A stretch of DNA of 33,144 bases from Betaproteobacteria bacterium HGW-Betaproteobacteria-12 (GTDB lineage Bacteria > Pseudomonadota > Gammaproteobacteria > Burkholderiales > Rhodocyclaceae). Shown piece after piece: positions 24,239 through 32,918 of the stretch. Position 1 is the stretch's first letter. Every line of letters starts with the position of its first letter. The translations under genes were made by a program, and so were the position numbers. Where the stretch lies: the NCBI GenBank assembly GCA_002842345.1, contig PHCU01000029.1, forward strand, positions 1-33,144. Direction: 5' to 3'. The notes beneath the pieces were generated by a model, which worked only from the letters and a program-made list of their open reading frames with translations, was not told the DNA's origin and did not search any database.

Positions 24239-25771
24239 TCAGATGGGGTCGCCGTCGAGGCGGAATTCGACGATGGCGGCGCAGCCGCCGCTCGGGCTTT
24301 CGTCGAGATCGATGATGCCGCCGTGGTCGGCGACCACCTGCTGAACGCGCGACAGGCCGGTGCCGATGTGCCGGCCGCTGCCGCCCTTGGCCGTGAAGAA
24401 GGGCTCGAAGGCCTTGTGCCGCCAGTCCTCGGGAATGCCGGGGCCGCTGTCGAGCACGGCAATGACGATGCAGCCGTGGTCCAGCGCACTGGTCAGAGTC
24501 AGCTCGCGACGCTTCCAGCCCTTGATGTTCATCGCCTCGATGGCGTTGTCGACCAGGGCCTTGAACAACATGCGCAGTTGCAGCGGCCGGCCGAGGATGG
24601 CCGGCAGGGTCGGCGCCGGCTGCCAGTCGACGACGATGCCGGCGGCGAGCAGGCGCGGCGTCGAGACTTCCAGTACATCGCGGAGGATTTCATTGATATT
24701 GACGCTGACCACGGTCTCCTGCGGGCCATGCGGAATGACCTGGCGCAACACTTCCAGATGTTCGCGGCTGGCGCTCAGGGCCTGCTGCAGCACCGCGGCG
24801 GCGGCCGGGTCGCGGCGCTGGAGCACGGAGACGGCCGAGGCCATGACGTTCATCGGCTCTTCCAGGCGGAAGATCGCGGCCGACAAGCCCTCGCGCACGG
24901 CGGAACTGCGTTCCTCCTCGGCCAGCACGGCCTGCAGGGCGGCGCCGCGGGCGCGTTCCTGCTCCTCGCGCAGGCTGCTGATGTCGGCGATGACCAGCAG
25001 CAGGCCGGCCTGGCCGGCGGCGGTGTAATAACTGTCGGCATTGTCGCTGTGCAGGTCGATCACCGAAGCGGTGACCGACAACCAGCGGGCGCGCCCGGCC
25101 GGCCGGTCGATGCGGGCTTCCTGGCCGACGAAGGCGCAGGCGGCGGGAGCGGCGGCCAGCGCCTCGCGCCAGCCCGGCGTCAGGGTGTCGAGCAGCATGT
25201 GCGCCGGCTCGGGGACCCGCAGATCGGTAACCAGTTTCTTGTATTCCTGGTTGTCGAGCATCACCCGGCCGCTCGGGTCGAGCAGGGCGAAGGCGATCGG
25301 CGCCGCATCGACGACCGTTTCGATCAGCTCCTTCTGGTTGCGCACGACGCGCTCCAGGCGGTGCAGCTCGGTGACGTCGCGGTGCATGCCGAGGAAATGG
25401 GTGGTCTTGCCGGTGGCATCGACGACCGGCGAGATGCTCAACTCGGCCAGGTAGAGTTCGCCGTTCTTGCGCCGGTTGAGCAGCTTGCCCGACCACGGGC
25501 GCTGGGCCGATAGATCGGTCCACAACTGCTTGTAGACCCTCTCCGGCGTCGTGTGATTGGACAGCATCGACTCGTTGCAGCCGATGATTTCCTGGCGCGG
25601 GTAGCCGGTGACGCGGGTGAAGGCCTCGTTGGCGAACAGGATATTGGCCCTGGCGTCGGTGATCGAGATGGCCAGGTCGGCCTGATCAACGGCCTGGCGA
25701 TAGGCCTCGGCCGGCAGTTCGACTTCGGGTTTGACAGCATTGCCGGTGTTGGCAAGTGATGGGGCCGACAT
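24239..25771 (-). CDS. nifL: redox- and nitrogen-responsive NifA anti-activator NifL
   Basis: The 510-residue protein starts with a PAS domain (about 20-145, with FANEAFTRVTGYPRQEIIG and LLNRRKNGELYLAELSISPV), which in NifL binds FAD as the redox switch. A second PAS follows (about 150-265), then a linker helix region and a GHKL ATPase domain with DNAIEAMN, LDSGPGIP and GTGLSRVQQV (about 375-505). The histidine-kinase H-box position reads FRLEEPMNVMASAV without a histidine, so it should act by binding NifA rather than by phosphotransfer. The ATG at 25771 has GAGGAA nine bases upstream; the open frame further upstream covers the promoter and is not coding. Confidence 0.93.
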   Translation of the reverse strand: MSAPSLANTGNAVKPEVELPAEAYRQAVDQADLAISITDARANILFANEAFTRVTGYPRQEIIGCNESMLSNHTTPERVYKQLWTDLSAQRPWSGKLLNRRKNGELYLAELSISPVVDATGKTTHFLGMHRDVTELHRLERVVRNQKELIETVVDAAPIAFALLDPSGRVMLDNQEYKKLVTDLRVPEPAHMLLDTLTPGWREALAAAPAACAFVGQEARIDRPAGRARWLSVTASVIDLHSDNADSYYTAAGQAGLLLVIADISSLREEQERARGAALQAVLAEEERSSAVREGLSAAIFRLEEPMNVMASAVSVLQRRDPAAAAVLQQALSASREHLEVLRQVIPHGPQETVVSVNINEILRDVLEVSTPRLLAAGIVVDWQPAPTLPAILGRPLQLRMLFKALVDNAIEAMNIKGWKRRELTLTSALDHGCIVIAVLDSGPGIPEDWRHKAFEPFFTAKGGSGRHIGTGLSRVQQVVADHGGIIDLDESPSGGCAAIVEFRLDGDPI

Positions 25772-25805
25772 GGGCGGGTTCCTCGTGGATTCGTCCTGTA
25801 CGGTG

Positions 25806-25822
25806 TAGCAGAATCCGTGCCG
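25806..25822 (-). promoter_or_regulatory. candidate sigma-54 promoter of nifLA
   Basis: Read on the minus strand, CGGCACGGATTCTGCTA has GG at 25821-25820 and GC at 25809-25808 with exactly ten bases between, matching TGGCACG-N4-TTGCW with only two deviations. Transcription would begin near 25796, leaving a 25-base leader to nifL. Activation could come from NifA itself or from NtrC, as in other nifLA operons. Confidence 0.65.
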
Positions 25823-25887
25823 CGTCCTGGCGGCCCGGCCGAAGCGACGCCATGGCGCGGCTTGCGGGGGAAATGCGACGAAAAACC

Positions 25888-25903
25888 TGTCGGCTTTGCG
25901 ACA
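25888..25903. promoter_or_regulatory. NifA upstream activator site TGT-N10-ACA
   Basis: TGTCGGCTTTGCGACA fits the NifA consensus exactly and is the only such site I found in this gap. Its centre is about 95 bases from the -24 element of rnfA and about 75 bases from that of nifL, both within the usual working range of NifA by DNA looping. It could therefore serve either or both promoters. Confidence 0.75.
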
Positions 25904-25988
25904 TTGTTGCTTGTTAAATACGCCCTGTTTTGGTGCGCATGCGCCAATTTGCCGCATCGCTCAGTGGCTTGGCGTCATTCACGGCGAT

Positions 25989-26004
25989 TGGCACGCCTTA
26001 TGCA
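25989..26004 (+). promoter_or_regulatory. sigma-54 promoter of the rnf operon
   Basis: TGGCACGCCTTATGCA has the conserved GG at 25990-25991 and GC at 26002-26003 with ten bases between, a near-perfect -24/-12 element. Transcription would start near 26014, giving a leader of about 29 bases before rnfA. With the NifA site at 25888 this predicts expression only under nitrogen-fixing conditions. Confidence 0.82.
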
Positions 26005-26042
26005 GAGAGAGGCCCAAGAAAACCCTCCCGTCTGGTCACGAG

Positions 26043-26621
26043 ATGAGTGAAATCCTGTTACTGCTGCTCTCCACCGCGCTGGTCAACAACGTGGTGCTGA
26101 TCAAGTTCCTCGGCCTCTGTCCGGTCATGGGCGTGTCGAAGAGCGTGGACAGCGCCCTCGGCATGGGCCTGGCGACGACTTTCGTGCTGGTACTGGCCAG
26201 CGCCGCCTCGTGGATGCTCGACAACTGGCTGCTGACGCCGCTCGGTCTCGGCTACCTGCGCATCCTCTGCTTCATCCTGGTGATCGCCTCGGTCGTGCAA
26301 TTCACCGAGATGTTCATCAAGAAGGCCAGCCCCGGCCTCTACCAGTCGCTCGGCATCTACCTGCCGCTGATCACCACCAACTGCGCCGTGCTCGGCGTCG
26401 CGCTGCTCAACGTGCAGCAGCAGTTCAGCCTGTTCAAGAGCCTGCTCTACGGCTTCGGTTCGGCGCTCGGCTTCACGCTGGTGCTGCTGATTTTCGCCGG
26501 TCTGCGCGAGCGCGTGGCGCTGGCCCGGGTGCCGGCCGCCTTCGCCGGCGCGCCGGTCGCCTTCATCACCATCAGCCTGCTGGCCCTGGCGTTCATGGGC
26601 TTCTCGGGCCTCAACATCTAA
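26043..26621 (+). CDS. rnfA: electron transport complex subunit RnfA
   Basis: The 192-residue protein has six membrane helices and the start [20 protein letters not shown] with [10 protein letters not shown]. The paired segment [14 protein letters not shown] is in the fourth helix. The two cysteines (in LCPVMG and TTNCAV) are those that, with RnfE, hold a membrane-embedded iron-sulfur cluster. With RnfE it forms the core of the Rnf complex that links ion flow to electron transfer. The frame is open upstream through the promoter, but homologues start at MSEILLLL. It leads the operon, ten bases before rnfB. Confidence 0.96.
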   Translation: MSEILLLLLSTALVNNVVLIKFLGLCPVMGVSKSVDSALGMGLATTFVLVLASAASWMLDNWLLTPLGLGYLRILCFILVIASVVQFTEMFIKKASPGLYQSLGIYLPLITTNCAVLGVALLNVQQQFSLFKSLLYGFGSALGFTLVLLIFAGLRERVALARVPAAFAGAPVAFITISLLALAFMGFSGLNI

Positions 26622-26631
26622 GGGGGACACG

Positions 26632-27159
26632 ATGATCGCCGCCATCCTCAGCCTGACCATCCTCGGTGCCGCGCTCGGTATCGTGCTCGGCATCGCCAAC
26701 AAGTTCCTCAGCGTCGAAGGCAACCCGGTGGTCGAGGAACTGATCGCCATGATGCCCGGCTCCAACTGCGGCCAGTGCGGCTTTCCCGGTTGCTCCGGCG
26801 CCGCCGAGGCGATCGTCGCCGGCAGCGCCGCGCCGACCTGCTGCCCGCCCGGCGGCAAGGCGTTGGCTTCGGCCATCGCCGCCAAGCTCGGCCTGAGCGT
26901 CGATCTGTCGGCGCTGGCCGACGACGGCCCGAAGATCGCCGTCGTCGCCGAGGAGCTGTGCATCGGCTGCTGCCGCTGCAGCAAGGTCTGCCCGACCGAC
27001 GCCATCATCGGTGCCGCCAAGCAGATCCACAACGTCTTCCGCGAAGCATGTACCGGCTGTTCGAGCTGCATCGAGAAATGCCCGACCGAGGCCCTGGTGA
27101 TGAAGCCGGTGCCGGTCACCCTGCAACACTGGGTGATGCCCAAACCCCTCGCCGCGTGA
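26632..27159 (+). CDS. rnfB: electron transport complex subunit RnfB
   Basis: The 175-residue protein has a membrane helix at residues 5-25, then a four-cysteine cluster motif GSNCGQCGFPGCSG with a later CC pair, and two ferredoxin-type 4Fe-4S motifs, CIGCCRCSKVCP (about residues 110-121) and CTGCSSCIEKCP (about 140-151). It receives or passes electrons at the cytoplasmic face, exchanging with the ferredoxin or flavodoxin that feeds nitrogenase. GGGGGA lies before the ATG. Length is normal for nif-type Rnf. Confidence 0.95.
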   Translation: MIAAILSLTILGAALGIVLGIANKFLSVEGNPVVEELIAMMPGSNCGQCGFPGCSGAAEAIVAGSAAPTCCPPGGKALASAIAAKLGLSVDLSALADDGPKIAVVAEELCIGCCRCSKVCPTDAIIGAAKQIHNVFREACTGCSSCIEKCPTEALVMKPVPVTLQHWVMPKPLAA

Positions 27160-27167
27160 GATAAATC

Positions 27168-28700
27168 ATGGGATTCATGAACCTCTTCAAGCACTTCCTC
27201 GGCGATGACTGGGGCGTGCATCCGGATGACCACAAGCGGCCGGCGGCCGACCAGCCGGTGCGCGTGATGCCGGTGCCGGCGCGGCTGTACCTGCCGCTGC
27301 AGCAGCACCTCGGCGGCCCGGCGCGGCCGATCGTGCTGGTCGGACAGAAGGTCAAGAAGGGCGAGCTGATCGCCGAGGCGCAGGGCATGGTCTCGGCGCC
27401 GATCCATGCGCCGACCTCGGGCACCATCGCCGCGGTGACCGAGATCACCGCGCCGCATCCGTCCGGCCTGACGCTGCCGGCGATTATCCTGGAGGCCGAC
27501 GGTCTCGATGAATGGGTCGAGCTGCACGGCTGTGCCGACCCCTTTGCCCTCGACCCGGCCGCGATCGGCCAGCGGGTCGCCGCGGCCGGCGTGGTCGGCC
27601 TCGGCGGCGCCGCCTTCCCGTCGGCGGTCAAGCTGACCGGCGCGGCGCGGGCCAAGGTGACGACGCTGGTCATGAACGGCGGCGAGTGCGAACCCTATCT
27701 CTCCTGCGACGACCGGCTGATGCGCGACGCCGCCGCCGGCATCGTCGACGGCATCCGCATCATGCTCCACGCCACCGGCGCCAACGTGGCGCTGGTCGGC
27801 ATCGAGGACAACAAGCCGGAAGCCATCGCGGCGATGCAGCAGGCGGCGGCCGGTGTGGTGAACATCGAGATCCGCCCGGTGCCGGCGCGTTACCCGATGG
27901 GGTCGGAAAAGCAGCTGATCCAGGTGCTGACCGGCATCGAGGTGCCTGCTGACGGCCGTCCGGCCGACATCGGCGTGATCGTCCATAACGTCGGTACGGC
28001 GCTGGCCGTGCGCACCGCGGTGCGCGAGGGCAAGCCGCTGATTTCCCGGCTGGTGACGGTGAATGGCAACTGCGTCGCCGCCCCGGGCAATATTGAGGTG
28101 CGCGTCGGCACCCTGGCCGAGGAAGTGATCGCCTTCGCTGGCGGCCTCAAGGGCGACGGCCTCGGGCTGGCCCGCCGGGTCATGGGCGGGCCGATGATGG
28201 GCATGCAGATTCCGCACTGGCGCGTGCCGGTGGTCAAGGGCAGCAGCGGCATTCTGGCTTTCGACGCGGCCGAGGTCGCGGCGCAGGAGCCGGAGCCGTG
28301 CATCCGCTGCGGCAGTTGCGTCAAGGCCTGTCCGATGGGCCTGCTGCCGCTGGAAATGAGCGCCCGCATCCGCAACGAAGCCTACGACGAGGCGATCGGC
28401 CTCGGTCTCAAGGACTGCATCGCCTGCGGCTGCTGCGCCTACGTCTGCCCGTCGAAGATTCCGCTGGTGCAGTTCTTCGTCCATGCCAAGGGCGAATTGG
28501 CGGCGCAGGACCGCAGCAAGCTGCGCAACGACGCGACCAAGAAGCTGGCCCTGCAGCGCCAGGAACGCCTGGACCGCGAAGCCCGCGAAAAGGCCGAAGC
28601 CGCGGCCAAGCGCAAGGCCGAGCGGGAAGCCGCCGCGGCGGCCAAGGCCGCGGCCGAAGCGGCTGCCAAAGCCAACGAAATCCAGGGAGAAACTGCATGA
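27168..28700 (+). CDS. rnfC: electron transport complex subunit RnfC
   Basis: This NADH-binding peripheral subunit has 510 residues. An N-terminal barrel-sandwich part precedes the flavin/NADH-binding segment, GLGGAAFPSAVKL and NGGECEPYLSCDDRLM (about residues 145-190). Two 4Fe-4S motifs follow, CIRCGSCVKACP (about 378-389) and CIACGCCAYVCP (about 417-428). The tail (about 455-510) is a long charged, alanine-rich helix, as in many proteobacterial RnfC proteins. It transfers electrons between NADH and RnfB. Its stop overlaps the rnfD start (ATGA), so translation is coupled. Confidence 0.96.
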   Translation: MGFMNLFKHFLGDDWGVHPDDHKRPAADQPVRVMPVPARLYLPLQQHLGGPARPIVLVGQKVKKGELIAEAQGMVSAPIHAPTSGTIAAVTEITAPHPSGLTLPAIILEADGLDEWVELHGCADPFALDPAAIGQRVAAAGVVGLGGAAFPSAVKLTGAARAKVTTLVMNGGECEPYLSCDDRLMRDAAAGIVDGIRIMLHATGANVALVGIEDNKPEAIAAMQQAAAGVVNIEIRPVPARYPMGSEKQLIQVLTGIEVPADGRPADIGVIVHNVGTALAVRTAVREGKPLISRLVTVNGNCVAAPGNIEVRVGTLAEEVIAFAGGLKGDGLGLARRVMGGPMMGMQIPHWRVPVVKGSSGILAFDAAEVAAQEPEPCIRCGSCVKACPMGLLPLEMSARIRNEAYDEAIGLGLKDCIACGCCAYVCPSKIPLVQFFVHAKGELAAQDRSKLRNDATKKLALQRQERLDREAREKAEAAAKRKAEREAAAAAKAAAEAAAKANEIQGETA

Positions 28701-29782
28701 CCCCCGCCGCCCTGACCGCCCAGCCGGTCGCCTCGCCGCATGCCCATGGCGGCAATTCGGTCAGCCGCACGATGTTCCGCGTGCAGCTGGCGCTGCTGCC
28801 GGCGACGCTTTATGGCTTCTGGTTGTACGGCTGGCCCTCGGTCTTTCTGTGGCTGCTGACCATCCTCTCCTGCCTCGGCTTCGAGGCCCTGTCGCTGAAG
28901 TTGATGGGCAGCCAGCGCATCAAGCCGACGCTGCTCGACGGCTCGGCGGTGCTCACCGGCTGGCTGCTGGCGATGACGCTGCCGCCCTGGGCGCCGTGGT
29001 GGGTGGCGGTGGTCGGCGGCTTCATCGCCATCATCATCGCCAAGCAGGTGTTCGGCGGCCTCGGCCAGAACGTCTTCAACCCGGCGATGGTCGCCCGCGT
29101 CGCGCTGCTGGTCTCGTTCCCGCTGCCGCTGACGCTGTGGGTGCTGCCGTTGCCGATGAGTTCCGTGCCGACGCCGGATTTCGTCGCCAGCCTGCGCATC
29201 TTCCTGACCAGCCTGCCGGTGCCCGATGCGATGACCAGCGCGACGCTGCTCGGCCATGCCAAGACCGAACTGTCGCGCGGCCTCGATCTGGCCCAGGCGC
29301 TCGGCACGGCGCCGGCGCTGTCGTGGCTCGGCATGCGCGCCGGCAGCTTCGGCGAGTCGGCGGCGCTGTTGATCCTGTGCGGTGGCCTCTACCTGCTGAT
29401 CACCCGCGTCATCACCTGGCATGCGCCGCTGGCCGTGCTGGCCGGCGTGGCGATCCCGGCCGCTATCGCTCACGGCGTCAATCCGGCCCGCTTCCTGTCG
29501 GCCGAGGCGCACCTGCTGTCGGGGGCGCTGATGCTCGGCGCCTTCTTCATCGCCACCGACTACGTCACCTCGCCGAACACGGCCGCTGGGCAGATCGTCT
29601 TCGGCCTGGGCATCGGTTTCCTCACCTGGGTCATCCGCACTGTCGGCGGCTACCCGGAGGGCATGGCCTTCGCCGTGCTGCTGATGAATGCGCTGACGCC
29701 GGTCATCGACCGCTTCGCCAAGCCGCGGGTTTTGGGTCGCGACCGCAAAGGCCGGCCGCTGGATATTCCGGAGAACGTCTGA
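28697..29782 (+). CDS. rnfD: electron transport complex subunit RnfD
   Basis: The 361-residue integral protein has nine or ten membrane helices, including GQNVFNPAMVARV in the conserved core and YVTSPNTAAGQIVFG near the end. The segment VPDAMTSATLLGHAK holds the threonine to which FMN is attached covalently in RnfD/NqrB proteins. It is thought to couple flavin reduction to Na+ or H+ movement. The 20 or so residues before the first helix are poorly conserved. It overlaps rnfC by four bases and rnfG by one. Confidence 0.95.
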   Translation: MTPAALTAQPVASPHAHGGNSVSRTMFRVQLALLPATLYGFWLYGWPSVFLWLLTILSCLGFEALSLKLMGSQRIKPTLLDGSAVLTGWLLAMTLPPWAPWWVAVVGGFIAIIIAKQVFGGLGQNVFNPAMVARVALLVSFPLPLTLWVLPLPMSSVPTPDFVASLRIFLTSLPVPDAMTSATLLGHAKTELSRGLDLAQALGTAPALSWLGMRAGSFGESAALLILCGGLYLLITRVITWHAPLAVLAGVAIPAAIAHGVNPARFLSAEAHLLSGALMLGAFFIATDYVTSPNTAAGQIVFGLGIGFLTWVIRTVGGYPEGMAFAVLLMNALTPVIDRFAKPRVLGRDRKGRPLDIPENV

Positions 29783-30387
29783 TGAATCTTGATGCCATTC
29801 GCGAAAAAATCGGCTACCAGCCGCTGTTACTCGGCATCGTCGCGCTGCTCGCCAGCGGCGCGCTGGCCGTGGTCTCCGATGCCACGGCGCCGGCCATCGC
29901 CGCGGCCGAAGCCAAGGACCTGCGCGACTCGCTGGCGGAAGTGCTGCCGGCCGGCCTGGCCGACAACGATTTCCTCAAGGACACCATCGAACTGCAACGC
30001 GGCGGCCAGACCGTCACCATCTACCGCGCCCGCCATGGCGGCGAAATGAAGGCAGCCGTGTTCAAGGTCGCCGAGCGCGGCTACGCCGGCGACATCCAGG
30101 TACTGATGGCGGTGGACATGGACGGCCGCACGCTCGGCGTGCGCGTGCTCAAGCACGCGGAAACCCCGGGCCTGGGTGACAAGATCGAAATCAAGAAGGA
30201 CGACTGGGTGCTCGACTTCAATGGCAAGTCGCTGGGCGAGCCGGCGCCGGAAAAGTGGGGCGTCAAGAAGGACAGCGGCGTCTTCGACCAGTTCGCCGGC
30301 GCCACCATCACGCCGCGCGCCGTGGTCAAGGCGGTCAAGGGCGGTCTCGAATTCTTCGCCGCCCGCAAGGGCGAGATCACCGGCTAG
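29782..30387 (+). CDS. rnfG: electron transport complex subunit RnfG
   Basis: The 201-residue protein has one N-terminal membrane helix (about 14-34), followed by a periplasmic FMN-binding domain. The attachment motif reads FAGATITPRAVV, in which the second threonine is the covalent FMN site, and the segment HAETPGLGDKIE is the conserved flavin-pocket loop. It carries electrons between RnfD and the RnfA/E cluster. Its ATG overlaps the rnfD stop (TGATG), a sign of coupled translation. Confidence 0.95.
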   Translation: MNLDAIREKIGYQPLLLGIVALLASGALAVVSDATAPAIAAAEAKDLRDSLAEVLPAGLADNDFLKDTIELQRGGQTVTIYRARHGGEMKAAVFKVAERGYAGDIQVLMAVDMDGRTLGVRVLKHAETPGLGDKIEIKKDDWVLDFNGKSLGEPAPEKWGVKKDSGVFDQFAGATITPRAVVKAVKGGLEFFAARKGEITG

Positions 30388-30396
30388 GAGAGAGCA

Positions 30397-31077
30397 ATGA
30401 GCGAAAACTACGGCAAGTTGATGAAGGACGGGCTGTGGGAGCAGAACGTCGTGTTCGCCCAGATGCTGGCCCTGTGCCCGACCATGGCGGTGACCACGAG
30501 CGGCACCAACGGCCTCGGCATGGGGCTGGCCTCCACCGCCGTGCTGGTGGTGGCCAATATTCTGGTGTCGATCATCCGCAAGACAGTCAGCTCGCAGGTA
30601 CGCATTCCGGTCTTCGTCGTGCTGATCGCGACCCTGGTGACCGTGGTCGACATGGCGATCAACGCCTGGCTGCACGAGTTGTACAAGGTGCTCGGCCTGT
30701 TCATCGCGCTGATCGTGGTCAATTGCGCCATTCTCGGCCGCGCCGAGGCGTTTGCCGTCAAGAACGGCATCGTCGCCAGCGCCGTTGATGGCATCGCCAT
30801 GGGCCTCGGCTTTACCGGCGCCCTGACCCTGATCGGGCTGATCCGCGAATTCCTCGGTTCCGGCACGCTGTTCGCCCAGGCCTCGCAACTGCTCGGTCCC
30901 GGGTTCGCCTTCCTCGAAGTGCAGGTGCCCGGCTACGGTGGCGCGCTGCTGATGATCCTGCCGCCTGGCGCCTTTGCCGTGCTCGGCTTCCTGCTCGCCG
31001 GCAAGCGGGTCATGGAAAGCCGGCAGGCGGCCAAGACGGCGGAAAATCCCGGCGAGGCAGCGCCAGCCGGGACATGA
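30397..31077 (+). CDS. rnfE: electron transport complex subunit RnfE
   Basis: The 226-residue protein is homologous to RnfA with six membrane helices and the cysteine-bearing segments MLALCPTMAVTTSGTNGLGM and LIVVNCAILGRAEAF. These pair with RnfA to hold the intramembrane iron-sulfur cluster. The C-terminal 25 residues are a charged cytoplasmic tail, variable in the family. AGGAG lies seven bases before the ATG. It follows rnfG by nine bases. Confidence 0.96.
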   Translation: MSENYGKLMKDGLWEQNVVFAQMLALCPTMAVTTSGTNGLGMGLASTAVLVVANILVSIIRKTVSSQVRIPVFVVLIATLVTVVDMAINAWLHELYKVLGLFIALIVVNCAILGRAEAFAVKNGIVASAVDGIAMGLGFTGALTLIGLIREFLGSGTLFAQASQLLGPGFAFLEVQVPGYGGALLMILPPGAFAVLGFLLAGKRVMESRQAAKTAENPGEAAPAGT

Positions 31078-31105
31078 ACATCAATAAACGATCAGGAGAA
31101 ACGGC

Positions 31106-31375
31106 ATGCAGATAGGGATCGCTTATTCCGAGCCCGGCCAGCAGGTCTGGCTCAACATCGAGGTGCCGGAAGCGACCACGGTGGCCGAAGGCATCGAGCG
31201 CTCGGGCATCCTCAAACAGTTCCCGCACATCGACCTGGGGGCGCAGAAGGTCGGCGTCTTCGGTCGGCTGGTCAAGCTCGATGCCGCATTGAAGGCGGGT
31301 GACCGGGTGGAAATCTATCGCACCATCATTGCCGATCCGGAGACGGTCCCACGCAAGGATATGGACGGCGACTGA
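31106..31375 (+). CDS. rnfH: RnfH, ubiquitin-like accessory protein
   Basis: The 89-residue protein has the RnfH beta-grasp pattern: IGIAYSEPGQQVW, VPEATTVAEGIERSGIL, and KVGVFGRLVKLDAAL followed by GDRVEIYRT. It closes the nif-type rnf operon as in other diazotrophs. Its biochemical role is unsettled: maturation of the complex in nif clusters, or a toxin-antitoxin/RatB partner elsewhere. AGGAGA lies before the ATG. The gap to rnfE is 28 bases. Confidence 0.93.
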   Translation: MQIGIAYSEPGQQVWLNIEVPEATTVAEGIERSGILKQFPHIDLGAQKVGVFGRLVKLDAALKAGDRVEIYRTIIADPETVPRKDMDGD

Positions 31376-31528
31376 GTCTCAGGCCGGGTGGCCGGAATTC
31401 CTTACCGATCAATGGGTACCCCTAGTTGAACGGGCTGCCCGTGCTCCCGACAATGTCCTGGCATTTTGCTCAGGCATGGCCAATTCCGGTCATTCCGCCC
31501 CAATTACACCAATATTATGAGAAACGTC

Positions 31529-32869
31529 ATGCAACGCCTGCTTGCACTGTTGTGCCTGTCGCCCATTCCGGCCTTCGCCGCCGGCAACCTGCCTACGGTC
31601 GGGGGAATTCCCGTCGATTTCGTCCTGTTCGCGCTGACTTTGCTCGGCGTCGCGCTGTTCCATCACTACACGCTGTATGTCGCGCTGACCGGGCTGTTTA
31701 CGATCAGCCTGTACAAGATCCTGTTCACCGGCTTCAAGACCGGGGTCGGCGTCGCCGGCCTGCTTGGCCATCTCGGCCATGAATGGGTGACCATCGGCAA
31801 CCTGTTCTGCCTGTTGACCGGTTTCGCGTTGCTCGCCCGGCATTTCGAGAAGAGCCACGTGCCGGTGATCCTGCCGAAGTTCCTGCCGCACGACTGGAAG
31901 GGCGGCTTCGTCATGCTGGTGATGGTCTTCGTTATTTCCAGCTTCCTCGACAACATCGCCGCGGCGTTGATCGGCGGCGCCATGGCCCACCAGTTGTTCA
32001 AGGGCAAGGTGCACATCGGCTACCTCGCCGCCATCGTCGCCGCCTCGAACGCCGGCGGTTCCGGATCGGTGGTCGGCGACACGACGACGACCATGATGTG
32101 GATCGACGGCATCAGCCCGGTGCAGGTATTCGATGCCTACGTCGCCGCCGGCGTCGCGCTATTGATCATCGCCTACTTCGGCGCCAAACAGCAGCACGCC
32201 TACTCGCCGATCATCAAGCATGCCCATGCGCACACCCATATCGACTGGGGCCGCATCTTCATCGTTGCCACCATGCTGGTCTTTGCGGTGGCCACCAACA
32301 TCACCATCAACATCAAGTTCCCGGAACTGGCCGAGCACTTCCCGTTCATCGGCGTCGCCGTCTGGACGGCGATCATTCTGACCATCCCGGTCCGTCGTCA
32401 CGACTGGGAAGTACTGCCGGAAACCGTCAAGGGCTCGATCTTCCTGCTGTCGCTGGTGCTCTGCGCCTCGATGATGCCGGTCGAGGAACTGCCGAAGGCT
32501 TCGTGGCAGTCGGCGCTGGCGCTCGGCTTCGTCTCTGCCGTCTTCGACAACATTCCGCTGACCGCGCTGGCCCTGCGCCAGGGGGGCTACGACTGGGGTT
32601 TCCTGGCCTACGCCGTCGGCTTCGGCGGTTCGATGCTGTGGTTCGGCTCGTCGGCCGGCGTTGCCCTGTCCAACATGTACCCGGAAGCCAAGTCCGCCGT
32701 GCAGTGGCTGCGCCACGGCTGGCACGTGGCGCTGGCCTATGTCGTCGGCTTCGCGGTGATGCTGGTGGTGCTCGGCTGGCATCCGGATGCCAGTCACAAG
32801 GCCGCGCCGGCCCCGGCCGAGGCGCCGCTGGTCGTGCCCGCCGCGGTCGCCCAACCGGCGGCCAACTGA
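31529..32869 (+). CDS. NhaD/ArsB-type (ion transporter superfamily) membrane carrier, 446 aa
   Basis: A signal-like first helix (RLLALLCLSPIPAFA) is followed by about 11 membrane helices. Conserved ion-transporter features are FVISSFLDNIAAALIGGAMA, the glycine-rich SNAGGSGSVVGDTTTTMMW in the first half, and SAVFDNIPLTALAL with FGGSMLWFGSSAGVALSN in the second, two related repeats. This pattern fits Na+/H+ antiporters of the NhaD type or related anion permeases. A histidine-rich loop (HAHAHTHI) separates the halves. ATG at 31529 is preferred because GAGAA precedes it; 31517 adds four residues. It lies 153 bases after rnfH and may help set the sodium gradient that Rnf uses, which is inference. 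Confidence 0.8.
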   Translation: MQRLLALLCLSPIPAFAAGNLPTVGGIPVDFVLFALTLLGVALFHHYTLYVALTGLFTISLYKILFTGFKTGVGVAGLLGHLGHEWVTIGNLFCLLTGFALLARHFEKSHVPVILPKFLPHDWKGGFVMLVMVFVISSFLDNIAAALIGGAMAHQLFKGKVHIGYLAAIVAASNAGGSGSVVGDTTTTMMWIDGISPVQVFDAYVAAGVALLIIAYFGAKQQHAYSPIIKHAHAHTHIDWGRIFIVATMLVFAVATNITINIKFPELAEHFPFIGVAVWTAIILTIPVRRHDWEVLPETVKGSIFLLSLVLCASMMPVEELPKASWQSALALGFVSAVFDNIPLTALALRQGGYDWGFLAYAVGFGGSMLWFGSSAGVALSNMYPEAKSAVQWLRHGWHVALAYVVGFAVMLVVLGWHPDASHKAAPAPAEAPLVVPAAVAQPAAN

Positions 32870-32918
32870 TCGAGCCGCCGCCAGGGCCGGCCATGCCGAC
32901 CCCGGCGCAGCGTGCCAG

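Noticed and set aside
26058..28484. Long minus-strand open frame opposite rnfABC
   Set aside because: No family features, while the plus-strand genes have complete conserved motifs; it is a GC-rich shadow.
31429..31441. ACGGGCTGCCCGT hairpin as a terminator of the rnf operon
   Set aside because: The arms are perfect but the loop is one base and no T-run follows, so it is not a convincing terminator.
31445..31470. CTGGCATTTTGCTC upstream of the NhaD-like gene as a -24/-12 element
   Set aside because: Spacing between GG and GC is six bases, far from the required ten.
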